From NCBI RefSeq assembly GCF_031846305.1, contig NZ_JAVRHY010000003.1:124001-188000 (forward strand): a DNA stretch of 64,000 nt. Direction: 5' to 3'. Positions 53,318 to 62,162 of the stretch are shown piece after piece (positions within the stretch are counted from its first letter, which is position 1; each line of letters starts with the position of its first letter). The stretch is from Spectribacter acetivorans. Lineage in GTDB: Bacteria; Pseudomonadota; Gammaproteobacteria; Nevskiales; Salinisphaeraceae. The notes beneath the pieces were generated by a model. The model saw only the letters and a list, made by a program, of their open reading frames with translations, was not told the origin of the DNA and made no database searches. Position numbers and translations under genes: made by a program.

Positions 53318-53351
53318 AAAAAAGCCGCCACCCGGAAAGCCGGGTGGCGGC
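53318..53351 (-). terminator. Rho-independent terminator of the sox operon
   Basis: A perfect 12-bp stem, GCCGCCACCCGG (53324-53335) and its complement (53340-53351) with an AAAG loop, is followed on the minus strand by TTTTTT (53323-53318). It lies about 30 bases after the soxB stop and ends the soxCDYZAXB transcript. Confidence 0.85.
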
Positions 53352-53379
53352 CTGTCGGCCGCCGCACGGGGAGAGGCGG

Positions 53380-55089
53380 TCAAACGATGCCCTTGTTGCC
53401 CTCCAGGCCGATAATCCGCGGCTGATTGGGTTCGCGCTCGGTGATGGTCTTCTTGTCCCGCAGCCAGTCCCCCACCACGTCCCAGATGGGCTCGCCTTCG
53501 GGAATGTCGTTGACCGAGGCCCAGCCGGCTACCCGGTAGTTCCGGTCCGCCTGCACCGGCTCGCCGTCGATGCGCATGTCGCGGATGCGCTTGCCCATTT
53601 CGGCGGTCGGCGCAATGGCATAGGTCAGGCCGCCCACGCGCACCATGTCGCCGCCCTGCTGGGAGTAGGGGTCGGTGTTGAACAGGTTGTCGGCCACGTC
53701 TTCCAGCACCAGCTTGAGGCGCTCGCCGGTCATGTCGTTGCGCGTGGTGGTGGGGTAGGTGATGGCGGTCTGATCCATCAGCCGTTCCATGGTGATGGCA
53801 TCGCCCGGTAGCAGCGAGGTACCCCAGCGGAAACCGGGGGACAGCGCCACGTCGGCGTCCTTCATCTCCATCAGGGCATCGACAATCAACTGGTCGAAGG
53901 TGCCGTTGAAGTTGCCGCGCCGGTAGAGCACGTCCTCGGTGACCGCCAGTTCTTCGGCCAGTTTGTCGGCGTAGGGCTCGCGAATTCTCGTGATCAAGGC
54001 ATCCATGTCGGGGTCGGCCGGCAGCATGTCGGCGAACACCGGCAGCAGCCGGTACTGCCAGTCCCGGATCCTGCCGTCGGCGACGTCGAAATCGAGCACG
54101 CCCAGGAACTTGCCGTTGCTGCCGCCGTTGGCGACGATGGTTTCGCCACCGTCGTTCTCGACTACCTGCGGGCGGGGCACGGCGTCGTGGGTGTGGCCGC
54201 CAAGGATCGCGTCCAGACCGGTCACCTGTGAGGCCAGCTTGAGGTCCACGTCCATGCCGTTGTGCGACAGCAGTACCACCACCTGCGCGCCTTCCTCGCG
54301 CGCGGCGTTGATGTTGTCCTGCAGATCGGATTCGCGGATGCCGAAGTTCCAGTTCGGCATCAAATAACTGGGATTGGCGATCGGCGTGTAGGGGAAGGCC
54401 TGGCCCAGCACGGCCACCGGCACGCCGTTCATCTCGCGCATGGTGTAGGCTTTGAAGATCGGGTCGCCGAAGCCGGAATCGCGCACGTTCTGGGCCAGGA
54501 AGTCGATCTTCCCGTCCAGGTCATTCTCGACCAGCTCCAGCACCCGCTCGTCGCCCAGGGTGAATTCCCAGTGGCCGGTCATGGCGTCGACGCCGAGTTC
54601 GAGGCTGGCGTCGACCATGTCCCGGCCCCTGGTCCAGAGCGCGGTGGCCGAACCCTGCCACAGATCGCCGCCGTCCAGCAGCATGGCGTCCGGCCGCTCG
54701 CTGCGCATCTGCCTGACCAGCGTGGCCAGGTGGGAAAAGCCGCCGACCCGGCCGTACCGGGTAGCCGCCTCGGCGAAGTCGAGGCAGGTCATGGCGTGGG
54801 CATTGATCGAGCCCGGCTCGACGCCGAATTCGTTCAGGAAATGCTGGCCCACGAGATGCGGTGGGCGGTTGCGCGCGCCGCCCAGCCCGATATTGACCGC
54901 GGGTTCGCGGAAGTAGACGGGGCGCAACTGCGCATGCGTGTCGGTCATGTGCAGGAAGTGCACATTGCCCTTCGCCGGCACATGGTAGAACTCGCCGCTT
55001 TCGGGACGTGCCGCGGCACGCAGGTTGTGGACGGGCAGGCCGGCTGCGGCAGCCGCCGCCAGCATGCCGAGAAATTCACGACGCTGCAT
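53380..55089 (-). CDS. soxB: Thiosulfohydrolase SoxB
   Basis: The 569-residue dimanganese hydrolase releases sulfate from SoxY-bound cysteine S-thiosulfonate in the periplasm. A short Tat-like leader QRREFLGMLAAAAAAG (2-17) is present. Metal-site motifs are HMTDTHAQ, LLDGGDLWQGS, MTGHWEFTLG, LLSHNGMDVDL and LGGHTHDAVP, all SoxB-specific compared with 5'-nucleotidases. It is the last gene of the sox operon. Confidence 0.96.
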   Translation of the reverse strand: MQRREFLGMLAAAAAAGLPVHNLRAAARPESGEFYHVPAKGNVHFLHMTDTHAQLRPVYFREPAVNIGLGGARNRPPHLVGQHFLNEFGVEPGSINAHAMTCLDFAEAATRYGRVGGFSHLATLVRQMRSERPDAMLLDGGDLWQGSATALWTRGRDMVDASLELGVDAMTGHWEFTLGDERVLELVENDLDGKIDFLAQNVRDSGFGDPIFKAYTMREMNGVPVAVLGQAFPYTPIANPSYLMPNWNFGIRESDLQDNINAAREEGAQVVVLLSHNGMDVDLKLASQVTGLDAILGGHTHDAVPRPQVVENDGGETIVANGGSNGKFLGVLDFDVADGRIRDWQYRLLPVFADMLPADPDMDALITRIREPYADKLAEELAVTEDVLYRRGNFNGTFDQLIVDALMEMKDADVALSPGFRWGTSLLPGDAITMERLMDQTAITYPTTTRNDMTGERLKLVLEDVADNLFNTDPYSQQGGDMVRVGGLTYAIAPTAEMGKRIRDMRIDGEPVQADRNYRVAGWASVNDIPEGEPIWDVVGDWLRDKKTITEREPNQPRIIGLEGNKGIV

Positions 55090-55098
55090 GGAAATGTC

Positions 55099-55797
55099 CT
55101 ATGGCTTGCGGTTGACCGGGGAGTCGGGGTCCAGCAGATAGGCCATCACGTCCTTGAGCTGCTGCTCGGTGAGGATGCCGGCGTCGCCGAACCGCGGCAT
55201 GTGGGAGCAGGCGTTGAACGCGTGCGGATTCCACAGCTTGTCCCAGGTGTAAGTGAGTATCTGCTCGCTGGTGCCGCGCTGACCGTAGTTGGTCAGGGAC
55301 GGGCCGAGCGTGCCGTAGGCGACTTCTTCCGGGTCGAGCTGGTGGCAGGCGTAGCAGTTGCCGCCGTTGGGCTCGTCCGGATTGTCGCTGTACTGCATGC
55401 CGGTGCCGGTCTGGGCGATGGTCTCGCCGGCTTCCCAGTCGCCGAGGTAGTTGCCGTCCTCGGGGTAGGTCACACCTGCCTTGGCGGCGGCGCGAATGCC
55501 TTCGGCCTGCTCGCCGCCGGGACTGGCGCCGCCGACTTCGCTGCAGGTGACCTGCATCTCGGACTGTTCCAGCCGGTCCATGCCGACGCCGTTTCGCGGC
55601 TCAAGCGAGGATTCGAGCATGGCGGTGACGTCGACCGCGGGTGTTCCGGCTTTGGTGGAATCCTCGGCCGCGGCATTGCCGCCGTTGCTGTCGGCATCTG
55701 CCGCAGTCGATGCGGTGTCGGGCCCGCTCTCGCTGCAGCCGGTCAGCGCCAGGGTCAGGCCGGCGAGCGCGGATAGAACTGTTTGACGAGTACGCAT
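55099..55797 (-). CDS. soxX: Sulfur oxidation c-type cytochrome SoxX, predicted lipoprotein
   Basis: The 232-residue protein has a lipobox (TLALTGC, Cys21) and an acidic, Ala-rich linker (22-60). Its C-terminal cytochrome domain has the heme motif CYACH and the axial region HMPRFGDAGILTEQQLKDVMAYL. SoxX and SoxA form the heterodimer that links thiosulfate to SoxY. A lipid anchor on SoxX is unusual and would tie SoxXA to a membrane. AGGAG lies seven bases before the ATG. Confidence 0.93.
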   Translation of the reverse strand: MRTRQTVLSALAGLTLALTGCSESGPDTASTAADADSNGGNAAAEDSTKAGTPAVDVTAMLESSLEPRNGVGMDRLEQSEMQVTCSEVGGASPGGEQAEGIRAAAKAGVTYPEDGNYLGDWEAGETIAQTGTGMQYSDNPDEPNGGNCYACHQLDPEEVAYGTLGPSLTNYGQRGTSEQILTYTWDKLWNPHAFNACSHMPRFGDAGILTEQQLKDVMAYLLDPDSPVNRKP

Positions 55798-55807
55798 GCG
55801 ACCGCTC

Positions 55808-56620
55808 CTAACGCTTCAGGCCGGGGGCTGCCATGGTGCCGCCGTTGGCGTTGACGCCCATGTAGGTGATGATGCTGACGGCGGCTTCCGAGCCCACCTT
55901 GAGCATTGGCAACCGCTGCTGACGCATGCAGTTGCGCATGCGCCATTCCATCGTCCGCACCACGCCCTGCGAAATCCGGTAGGCCGGCCAGTCGGGATAG
56001 GAAGACCGTGCGCCGTCGGCCGTGGTCAGGTTGGGCAGGTCCTGCAACCGCACCCGCTTGTCGTCCTGCCGGTGGCAGGTGGCGCAGGCAAAGTCGTACG
56101 GGCCGGCGCGATGCCAGAACAGCGCCTTGCCGGCCTTGTAGGCCTGCTTCTCGGCCGGGTGCGACTGCGGGATGTCGATGGTCTCTCCCTCGGATTCGCT
56201 GGCGACATAGGCGGCCAACGCTTCGAGGGTGCTGTCGGTCTCGCCGCGTCCCGAGTAGGGGTCGGCGGTGATCTCGGCCCGGTCGAAGCCCTGTAGTTCC
56301 ACCATGCAGTGGATAAGGCGGGCTTCCAGGTCCATCACCTGATCGACGTCCTCGAAATAGCGGGGCAGCTGGGCATAGGCGCCATCCACCACGCCAGGGC
56401 CGAGCCCGAGGTCGCACTGTTCCAGTGACACCTGATTGGGGCCGCGCTTTTCCGTCCAGACGGCGGCGCCTTCGTCGATTACGAATACGGCCGGGTTGTC
56501 GTCCCCGAACATCTCGCGGTATTCGCTGAAGGTGCCGTCGTCCTGGGCGAATGCCGCAGACAGGGTCAGCCCGCACAGGGCTGTTGCCAGGGCGGATAGT
56601 GGTCTCGGCTTGCGTGCCAT
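55808..56620 (-). CDS. soxA: Sulfur oxidation c-type cytochrome SoxA, monoheme type
   Basis: The 270-residue exported cytochrome (signal 1-25, ending AFAQD) has one heme site, CATCH (about residue 175), with the active-site cysteine in RMRNCMRQQRLP. The N-terminal heme motif of diheme SoxA is replaced by two single cysteines (LEQCDLG and IHCMVEL), which probably form a disulfide as in other monoheme SoxA. With SoxX it attaches thiosulfate to the SoxY cysteine. Confidence 0.95.
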   Translation of the reverse strand: MARKPRPLSALATALCGLTLSAAFAQDDGTFSEYREMFGDDNPAVFVIDEGAAVWTEKRGPNQVSLEQCDLGLGPGVVDGAYAQLPRYFEDVDQVMDLEARLIHCMVELQGFDRAEITADPYSGRGETDSTLEALAAYVASESEGETIDIPQSHPAEKQAYKAGKALFWHRAGPYDFACATCHRQDDKRVRLQDLPNLTTADGARSSYPDWPAYRISQGVVRTMEWRMRNCMRQQRLPMLKVGSEAAVSIITYMGVNANGGTMAAPGLKR

Positions 56621-56650
56621 GGCGATCTCCCGGCTCGAGTGGCGTATCGC

Positions 56651-56962
56651 TCAGCGAATCGATGTGGTGGTTTCGGCGGTTTCGCCCTGGTTGTCCTTCC
56701 AGGCAATCTTGAGCTTGTCGCCTTTCTCGGCGCCCTGGAAACGGAATGACAGGAAGGGGTTCTGCGATACCGCCGCGCCCCACTGGCTTTCCATCACCGT
56801 GCGATCACCGACCGTGGCGGTGACATTGGTGATGAAGTGGGCGGGAATCGGATTGCCCTGATCGTCCTTGCGCAGCCCGGTCTCCATCGGGTGCTGCATC
56901 AGGACCTTCACTTCGGTGTTGTCGCCCTTCTTCTGGGCTCGAATGCGCATGCGTCCAGCCAT
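56651..56962 (-). CDS. soxZ: Thiosulfate carrier complex protein SoxZ
   Basis: The 103-residue immunoglobulin-like protein is the partner of the SoxY carrier. MRIRAQKKGDNTEVKVLMQHPMETGLRKD is the typical start (seen over residues 5-33), with PAHFIT and WGAAVSQNPFLSFRF later. It has no signal peptide and is exported bound to SoxY through the Tat system. AGGAGG lies six bases before the ATG. Confidence 0.96.
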   Translation of the reverse strand: MAGRMRIRAQKKGDNTEVKVLMQHPMETGLRKDDQGNPIPAHFITNVTATVGDRTVMESQWGAAVSQNPFLSFRFQGAEKGDKLKIAWKDNQGETAETTTSIR

Positions 56963-57016
56963 GGGTGGCCTCCTGAAATCGTTGACGTGGCTAAGCGGAT
57001 ATTGCCGGTGGCGGGA

Positions 57017-57475
57017 TCAGCCGCCGCAGCCGCCCAGCGTGACCTTGGTTTCATTGGCGGTCATGTAGAGCTTGCCGTCCGCCTTGACCACGGCGTAGAT
57101 GTCACAGGTCTGCGCGACCTTGACGCGGGTCTGCACGAAAGCCTCGGTGTTTGCCGGAATCATGAAGCCGCCGGCCAGGGGATTCGGATTCTTTTCCACC
57201 AGCAGCCAGATCTGTTCGGTGCCGGCCAGCTTGCTGGTGACCGACACCGGCACCACCGCGCCGTTCTCGGCGATATCCGGGGTTTCCAGATCGATCTGAT
57301 CACTTTTTTCGGGCTTGCCGCCCAGGGCCGCGAAGGTGGCATCCAGGGCTTCGGCCTTGAACGCGTCCTCGGGGCGGGCGAACTTCGCGAGGGCCTGCAA
57401 TGGCCAGGTGCCGGCGGCCGCCAGCACGCCCAGCGCACCGCCGGCCTTCAATATGACTCGTCGCTTGAAATCCAT
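57017..57475 (-). CDS. soxY: Thiosulfate carrier protein SoxY
   Basis: The 152-residue protein carries Sox intermediates on the cysteine of its C-terminal swinging arm, KVTLGGCGG, which is intact. A Tat-type leader DFKRRVILKAGGALGVLAAA is present (2-21). The start at 57475 follows GGAG by eight bases; a GTG three codons upstream is less likely. soxZ follows after 54 bases. Confidence 0.96.
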   Translation of the reverse strand: MDFKRRVILKAGGALGVLAAAGTWPLQALAKFARPEDAFKAEALDATFAALGGKPEKSDQIDLETPDIAENGAVVPVSVTSKLAGTEQIWLLVEKNPNPLAGGFMIPANTEAFVQTRVKVAQTCDIYAVVKADGKLYMTANETKVTLGGCGG

Positions 57476-57511
57476 GTTGATCACTCCGTTGTCGGTATTC
57501 GTGAGTCCAGA

Positions 57512-58696
57512 CTAATTCGAATCGCCGCTCGCCAGCCATTCGGCCAGGGCGGCGATGTCCTCATCCGGAATATCGGATTGCGGCGGCATGGGTATCTGGC
57601 CCCATACCCCCTTGCCACCGTTGCGAATCTTGTCCGCCAGATAGGCCGCGGCGTCGTCGCGGTCGGCGTACTTGTCGCTGATGGCGGCAAAACCGGGTCC
57701 CACCAGCTTGCCGTCCATCTGATGGCAGCCGGTACAGCCGTACTCGCCGGCCAGCGCCATGGCGGTATCGGCGGTCATGCCGTCATCCGCCGGGGCGGGC
57801 GCGGTGTCGCCGGTCGCGGTCTGCTCGTTGCCGGCTGATGCCGGTTCCACGCCGGCCTCTTCGGCTTCCTCGACGGTATCGATGCCGGGCGTGGCGGTGT
57901 AGGGACGCATCTGCTGCGCCAGATTGCCGTTGGCCCCCTTGGCGTAGTCGGGGATCGACGACAGGATTTCGACCTCGTCGTCACAGTCCGTCATGCAGGC
58001 CACGTTGGCGGTATCCGGCTCGCCGTCGATTTTCCAGAGGCCGTGATCGCGGGTCATGCCGTTGCGGTTGGGCATCTTCGCCTGGATGTCGTCGATGTTC
58101 TCGTGCGACAGCGTAAACTCGTAATCGACGATGTAGGCCAGATTAAGAAGATAGGCGAGCACCGCATACACTTGGTCATCCGACAGCGACTTGGGATTGT
58201 TCCAGGGCATGGCCCTGTGGATATAGTCCCACAGGGTCGAGACGGTACTGACCTTCATGAAGGTGGTGCGAACCCGTGCCGGATCATTGAGCGCTTCCAC
58301 CCGGCCGGTTTCGATGTCTTCCTCGGTGACGTTGCCCAGCACCAGCGGGGTGAAGACCTCGTTGGAATCGCCGAAGTCGCCGTGGCAGCTGCTGCACTGG
58401 GCAAGCCAGACTTCCTCGCCTTCCTCGACCGAGCCCGATCCGGGTGGCAGGCCCTTGAAGTCGGGGCGCACGTCGATGTCCCAGGCGTCGATCTCGGCCG
58501 CCGTGGCGGCGCGGCCTACATCGCCGTACTTGCCCTGCCAAGGGCTGGGCGAGGGTTCGGTGGCCGCCATGTCCGGCTTGTTGTCGTTGCCTGTTTGAGC
58601 GGCCTCCGCCTCGGCTACTGGTGCCGTGTCGGCCCCACAGCCGGCCAGGGCCGCCAACAGACCGAGCAGCGCGAGACGATTAACCCACGTGCACAT
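57512..58696 (-). CDS. soxD: Sulfane dehydrogenase cytochrome subunit SoxD, predicted lipoprotein
   Basis: The 394-residue diheme cytochrome has a lipobox (AALAGC, Cys19), a Pro/Ala/Glu linker, a first heme CSSCH (about 104) and a second, C-terminal heme CTGCH (about 325), joined by a long acidic linker near 285-315. SoxD takes electrons from the molybdenum subunit SoxC during oxidation of the SoxY-bound sulfane. GGAGG lies six bases before the ATG, which lies inside the end of soxC (17-base overlap). Confidence 0.92.
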   Translation of the reverse strand: MCTWVNRLALLGLLAALAGCGADTAPVAEAEAAQTGNDNKPDMAATEPSPSPWQGKYGDVGRAATAAEIDAWDIDVRPDFKGLPPGSGSVEEGEEVWLAQCSSCHGDFGDSNEVFTPLVLGNVTEEDIETGRVEALNDPARVRTTFMKVSTVSTLWDYIHRAMPWNNPKSLSDDQVYAVLAYLLNLAYIVDYEFTLSHENIDDIQAKMPNRNGMTRDHGLWKIDGEPDTANVACMTDCDDEVEILSSIPDYAKGANGNLAQQMRPYTATPGIDTVEEAEEAGVEPASAGNEQTATGDTAPAPADDGMTADTAMALAGEYGCTGCHQMDGKLVGPGFAAISDKYADRDDAAAYLADKIRNGGKGVWGQIPMPPQSDIPDEDIAALAEWLASGDSN

Positions 58697-60026
58697 TGGC
58701 CACCTCCCCGTTCTCCGAGACCTGCCAGGACTGGATGGCATTGTTGTGATAGATCGACCGCGAGCCGCGCGCGTCCCGCAGCTGGCTGTAAGTGGGCTGC
58801 ACGAAACCCGTGCTGTCGATGGCGCGGCTCTGCAGGATGGCGGGCCCGCCGTCCCAGACCCAGTCGATGTTGAAGCGCGTCAGCGCCTTGGGCAGCACCG
58901 GCTCTTCCAGGCGCGCGGTATGCCAGTTCCTGCCGCCATCGACGGATACATCCACCCGCTTGATATGGCCGCGGCCGGTCCAGGCCAGACCGGATACGTT
59001 GTAATAACCCTGTGTCAGCAGCTTCTGGCCGCCGGACGGGGTAGTGATAACCGACTTGGCCTCGTGGATGGAGGTGTACTGGCGCTGCATGCCGTCCGGC
59101 ATCAGGTCGACGTAGTGCGAGGTTTCATCCTTGGTGGCATAGGGCTGATCGCCAACTTCCAGCCGCCGCAGCCACTTGACCCAGGACACGCCCTGGACTC
59201 CCGGCACCACCAAGCGCAGGGGATAGCCGTTTTCCGGTCGCAGCATCTCGCCGTTGGAGCCATAGGCCACCATGGCATCGTCCAGCGCCCGCTCGATGTC
59301 GATGGTGCGGGTCATGCTGGATCCGTCGGCGCCCTCGGCCAGCAGATACTTCGCCTTCTTTTCGTCGAAGCCGGCGTCCTCGAGTAGGGTGGACAGAAGC
59401 ACGCCGGTGTATTCGTTGCCCGAGAGCATGCCGTGGGTGTACTGCACGGTGGGCACCGCGGCGTTGCCCCATTCCATGGCGGAATTGGCGCCGCATTCGA
59501 CGAAGTGGATGCGCGATACCGAGGGCAGGCGCATCAGATCGTCCATGGTGTAAACACGTGGCTTGTCCACCAGGCCGTTGATCATCAGCCGGTGTTTTGC
59601 GGGATCGATATCCACCCAGCCCTGATGGTGGCGTTCGAAATGCAGGCCGCTGGCGGTGATGATGCCGAACATGCCTTGCAACGGGCTGAAGGCCACGTTG
59701 GCCTGATCGGTGGCCGCCAGGCCGGGACTGGTGCGGCGCACCAGATTGGATTCGTATTTGGAGGGCTGCCCGTAAGGATTGTGGGCCACGGGATAGCCGA
59801 GTTTCTTGCTCCAGGGCGGCAGATTCAGGATGTGCTCGTCGCCGTCACCGGCTGCCATCGCCGCCGGCGCCGCCATGGCCGCGGTGGCGGCCAGAAAGCT
59901 CTTGCGGATGAATGACCGGCGATCCTCGTCGATCTGGCCCCGCCGGATGGCGTCGAGGCTGTCGGCATCGAGAAAATTCTCCGGTGCCGGCCGGATGCGT
60001 CCCGGTCGGACCTTGCTTCGATCCAT
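58680..60026 (-). CDS. soxC: Sulfane dehydrogenase molybdenum subunit SoxC
   Basis: The 448-residue sulfite oxidase-family enzyme oxidises the SoxY-bound sulfane to sulfone with SoxD, so thiosulfate can be fully oxidised without stored sulfur globules. A Tat motif DRRSFIRKSFLAATAAMAAPA (about 41-61) targets it to the periplasm. The molybdenum ligand Cys is in RIHFVECGANSAMEW, and DIDPAKHRLMINGLVDKP and RRLEVGDQPYA follow the family. AGGAGG seven bases before 60026 decides the start. It heads the soxCDYZAXB operon and needs the cofactor made by the Moco genes at 22.6-33.7 kb. Confidence 0.96.
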   Translation of the reverse strand: MDRSKVRPGRIRPAPENFLDADSLDAIRRGQIDEDRRSFIRKSFLAATAAMAAPAAMAAGDGDEHILNLPPWSKKLGYPVAHNPYGQPSKYESNLVRRTSPGLAATDQANVAFSPLQGMFGIITASGLHFERHHQGWVDIDPAKHRLMINGLVDKPRVYTMDDLMRLPSVSRIHFVECGANSAMEWGNAAVPTVQYTHGMLSGNEYTGVLLSTLLEDAGFDEKKAKYLLAEGADGSSMTRTIDIERALDDAMVAYGSNGEMLRPENGYPLRLVVPGVQGVSWVKWLRRLEVGDQPYATKDETSHYVDLMPDGMQRQYTSIHEAKSVITTPSGGQKLLTQGYYNVSGLAWTGRGHIKRVDVSVDGGRNWHTARLEEPVLPKALTRFNIDWVWDGGPAILQSRAIDSTGFVQPTYSQLRDARGSRSIYHNNAIQSWQVSENGEVANVHVG

Positions 60027-60135
60027 GTTCCAGCCTCCTATCGCCATGGCTCGCGGCGCCTGTCGCGTGCGCCTTGTCTTGCTTTACCCAGCGACTGCCG
60101 CAACGCTTGCGGAACGACACTCACTCGATGTACTC

Positions 60136-60151
60136 ATACCCCCTAGTGTAT
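60136..60151. promoter_or_regulatory. Candidate CsoR-family operator 2 (soxC / SoxH-like spacer)
   Basis: ATACCCCCTAGTGTAT matches TAC-N8-GTA with a C-tract left half. It lies 18 bases before the SoxH-like ATG and 110 bases before soxC, in the 143-base divergent spacer, so it could control both directions. Confidence 0.6.
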
Positions 60152-60169
60152 CTCACAACGAAGCCATCG

Positions 60170-61150
60170 ATGCAAACCCCGCGACGCCTGCTGTTCACCA
60201 CAATCGGAGCCCTTGTGTGGGCGGCGTCCTGGCAAACGGGGGCGAGCGGTTCGTCGTCCGCGGCGATCGACCTGACGCCGGTTCGCCTGACCGACCGGGC
60301 CTGGTTCTTCCGCGGGGCACTGGACGCCGTTTCCCGGGCCAACCGCGGCTTCATGAGCAATGCCGGTTTCGTGGTCACCGACGACGGGGTGGTCGTATTC
60401 GACGCCCTGGGTACCCCGGCGCTGGGGCGTGCGATGATCGAGGCCGTTCGCGAGGTGACGGAGCAGCCCATTCGCCGCGTGATCGTCAGTCACTACCATG
60501 CCGATCACATGTACGGGCTGAGCGCCTTCCGCGACATCGGCGCCGACATTTGGGCGCGCGGCGAGGGAAGGCGTTATCTGGCCTCCGATGGCGCCCGGCG
60601 CCGGCTGGATCAGCGTCGGGACATGCTGGGTCCCTGGATGGGTGATCAGTCGCCGCTGGTGCCGGCCGACCGCTGGCTGGCGCTGCCGCGGGGCGAGCGC
60701 ATGTCGTTCCGCATGGGCGGGGTCGAGTTCGTGCTGATCAGCGCCGGTTTCGCTCATGCCCGCGACGACCTGATGCTGCTGGTGCCGGACGAACAGCTGA
60801 TGTTTGCCGGCGATATCTACGCGGCCGGACGCATTCCGTTCGTCGAGGATGGGGATACCCGGGGCTGGCTGACCGCGATGCAGCAGATGGAGGACGCCGC
60901 GCCGACAATCGTGGTGCCCGGCCACGGCCGGGTGTCGCGTGACCTGGATGAGGATATCCGCCTGACCCGTGACTACATCCGCTTCCTGCGTGAGCGAATG
61001 CGCGCGGCGGTAGAGAATTTTGTGCCGTTCGAGCAGGCCTATGCCAACACCGACTGGTCGCGCTTCGCCGACCAGCCGGCATTCGAGGCCGCCAATCGCG
61101 GTAATGCCTACAGCGTCTACCTGGAGATGGAGCAGGCGGTTCTGGAATAG
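60170..61150 (+). CDS. Exported metallo-beta-lactamase-fold hydrolase, SoxH-like
   Basis: The 326-residue protein has a signal peptide (about 1-25) and the MBL metal motif SHYHADHMYG, with further ligands in AGFAHARDD, FAGDIY and VVPGHGRVS. Such proteins (SoxH) are common in sox clusters and are not essential for thiosulfate oxidation where tested; the reaction is unknown. It is divergent from soxC with a shared candidate operator and converges on the rhodanese gene with 12 bases between stops. Confidence 0.82.
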   Translation: MQTPRRLLFTTIGALVWAASWQTGASGSSSAAIDLTPVRLTDRAWFFRGALDAVSRANRGFMSNAGFVVTDDGVVVFDALGTPALGRAMIEAVREVTEQPIRRVIVSHYHADHMYGLSAFRDIGADIWARGEGRRYLASDGARRRLDQRRDMLGPWMGDQSPLVPADRWLALPRGERMSFRMGGVEFVLISAGFAHARDDLMLLVPDEQLMFAGDIYAAGRIPFVEDGDTRGWLTAMQQMEDAAPTIVVPGHGRVSRDLDEDIRLTRDYIRFLRERMRAAVENFVPFEQAYANTDWSRFADQPAFEAANRGNAYSVYLEMEQAVLE

Positions 61151-61162
61151 CCGCGGTGGGCT

Positions 61163-62149
61163 TTAGTCGCTCAGGCCGACCACATCCTTGCCGCCCAGCG
61201 TGGTCCACTCCAGCATCGACCCGTCATAGAGACGGGTGTTGTCTACGCCCATGATCTCGCTGACGATGAACCAGGCGCCCGATGCCAGATGACCGGTATT
61301 GCAGTAGGTAATGGTGCCGGGCTTCGCGTCGATGCCCGTCTTCCGGAAAATTTGGCGATACTCGTCCGCGCCGAGAAACATCGCGGCCGGGCCCTGGCTG
61401 CGGGTGCGCAGATCCAGCGGCAGGTTGTGGGCGCCGCGCAGATGGCCGGCGGCCTTGACCGAAGATTTCTTCGATACCCCGAGGAACTGCTGGGCGGTAC
61501 GCGCGTCGACCAGCGTGGCGCCGTCCTCCAGCGCCCCGGCCACATCTTCGTACTCGGCAATCAGTTCGGCGCGGGGTTCATCCGCTGTCCAGTCGCCGCC
61601 GCTGGTGGCCGCGGCGTCGGTGCTGGCCTCGAAACCGGCGGCCAGCCAGGCGGCGTTACCGCCGTTGAGGATGGCAACCTCGTCCTCGCCGAAATACTTC
61701 AGCGTCCAGTAAACCCGGGCGGCCCCATCCATCTCGGCCGTACTCTGCCCGGGATTGGTGATCACGATGGGACGGTCGCCATCGACGCCGGCCTCGCGCA
61801 TCAGCGCCTGAAATGCGCTTGCCTCCGGGACCCGGCCGCCGATCTTGTGACCCCGGACGTCCCGCTCGACCCGCACGCGGGCGTAATCGAGCAACCGTGC
61901 GCCGGGGATGTGGCCGCCCACCTGCGTCACGTAGCGCTGACCGTCCTCGGTGGTGTCGTACTCCGGTGGCTGGGTGAAACCGTCCAGCCAGTTGCGGACA
62001 TCCACGACGGTGACGCCGTCGCGGTGCGCCTGCAGCCACTGGGCGTCGACCAGCGGACCGGGCAGCGTGGCCGCCTGCGTGGGCGCGCAGGCGCTCAGCA
62101 GCATGGCGGCGGCAAGCGTGATCAACGGCTGTTTCATCGGGTTCACCAT
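61163..62149 (-). CDS. Double-domain rhodanese, predicted lipoprotein
   Basis: The 328-residue sulfurtransferase has a signal with lipobox MLLSAC and two rhodanese domains. The N-terminal domain (about 35-185) lacks the catalytic cysteine (VITNPGQSTAEMDG), as usual for the inactive half. The C-terminal domain carries the active loop YCNTGHLASG. It could move sulfane sulfur between periplasmic donors and Sox or YeeE/YedE partners. A start at 62137 (MKQPLI) is an alternative; neither has a clear ribosome site. Confidence 0.85.
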   Translation of the reverse strand: MVNPMKQPLITLAAAMLLSACAPTQAATLPGPLVDAQWLQAHRDGVTVVDVRNWLDGFTQPPEYDTTEDGQRYVTQVGGHIPGARLLDYARVRVERDVRGHKIGGRVPEASAFQALMREAGVDGDRPIVITNPGQSTAEMDGAARVYWTLKYFGEDEVAILNGGNAAWLAAGFEASTDAAATSGGDWTADEPRAELIAEYEDVAGALEDGATLVDARTAQQFLGVSKKSSVKAAGHLRGAHNLPLDLRTRSQGPAAMFLGADEYRQIFRKTGIDAKPGTITYCNTGHLASGAWFIVSEIMGVDNTRLYDGSMLEWTTLGGKDVVGLSD

Positions 62150-62162
62150 GGGTCGGGCGTGG

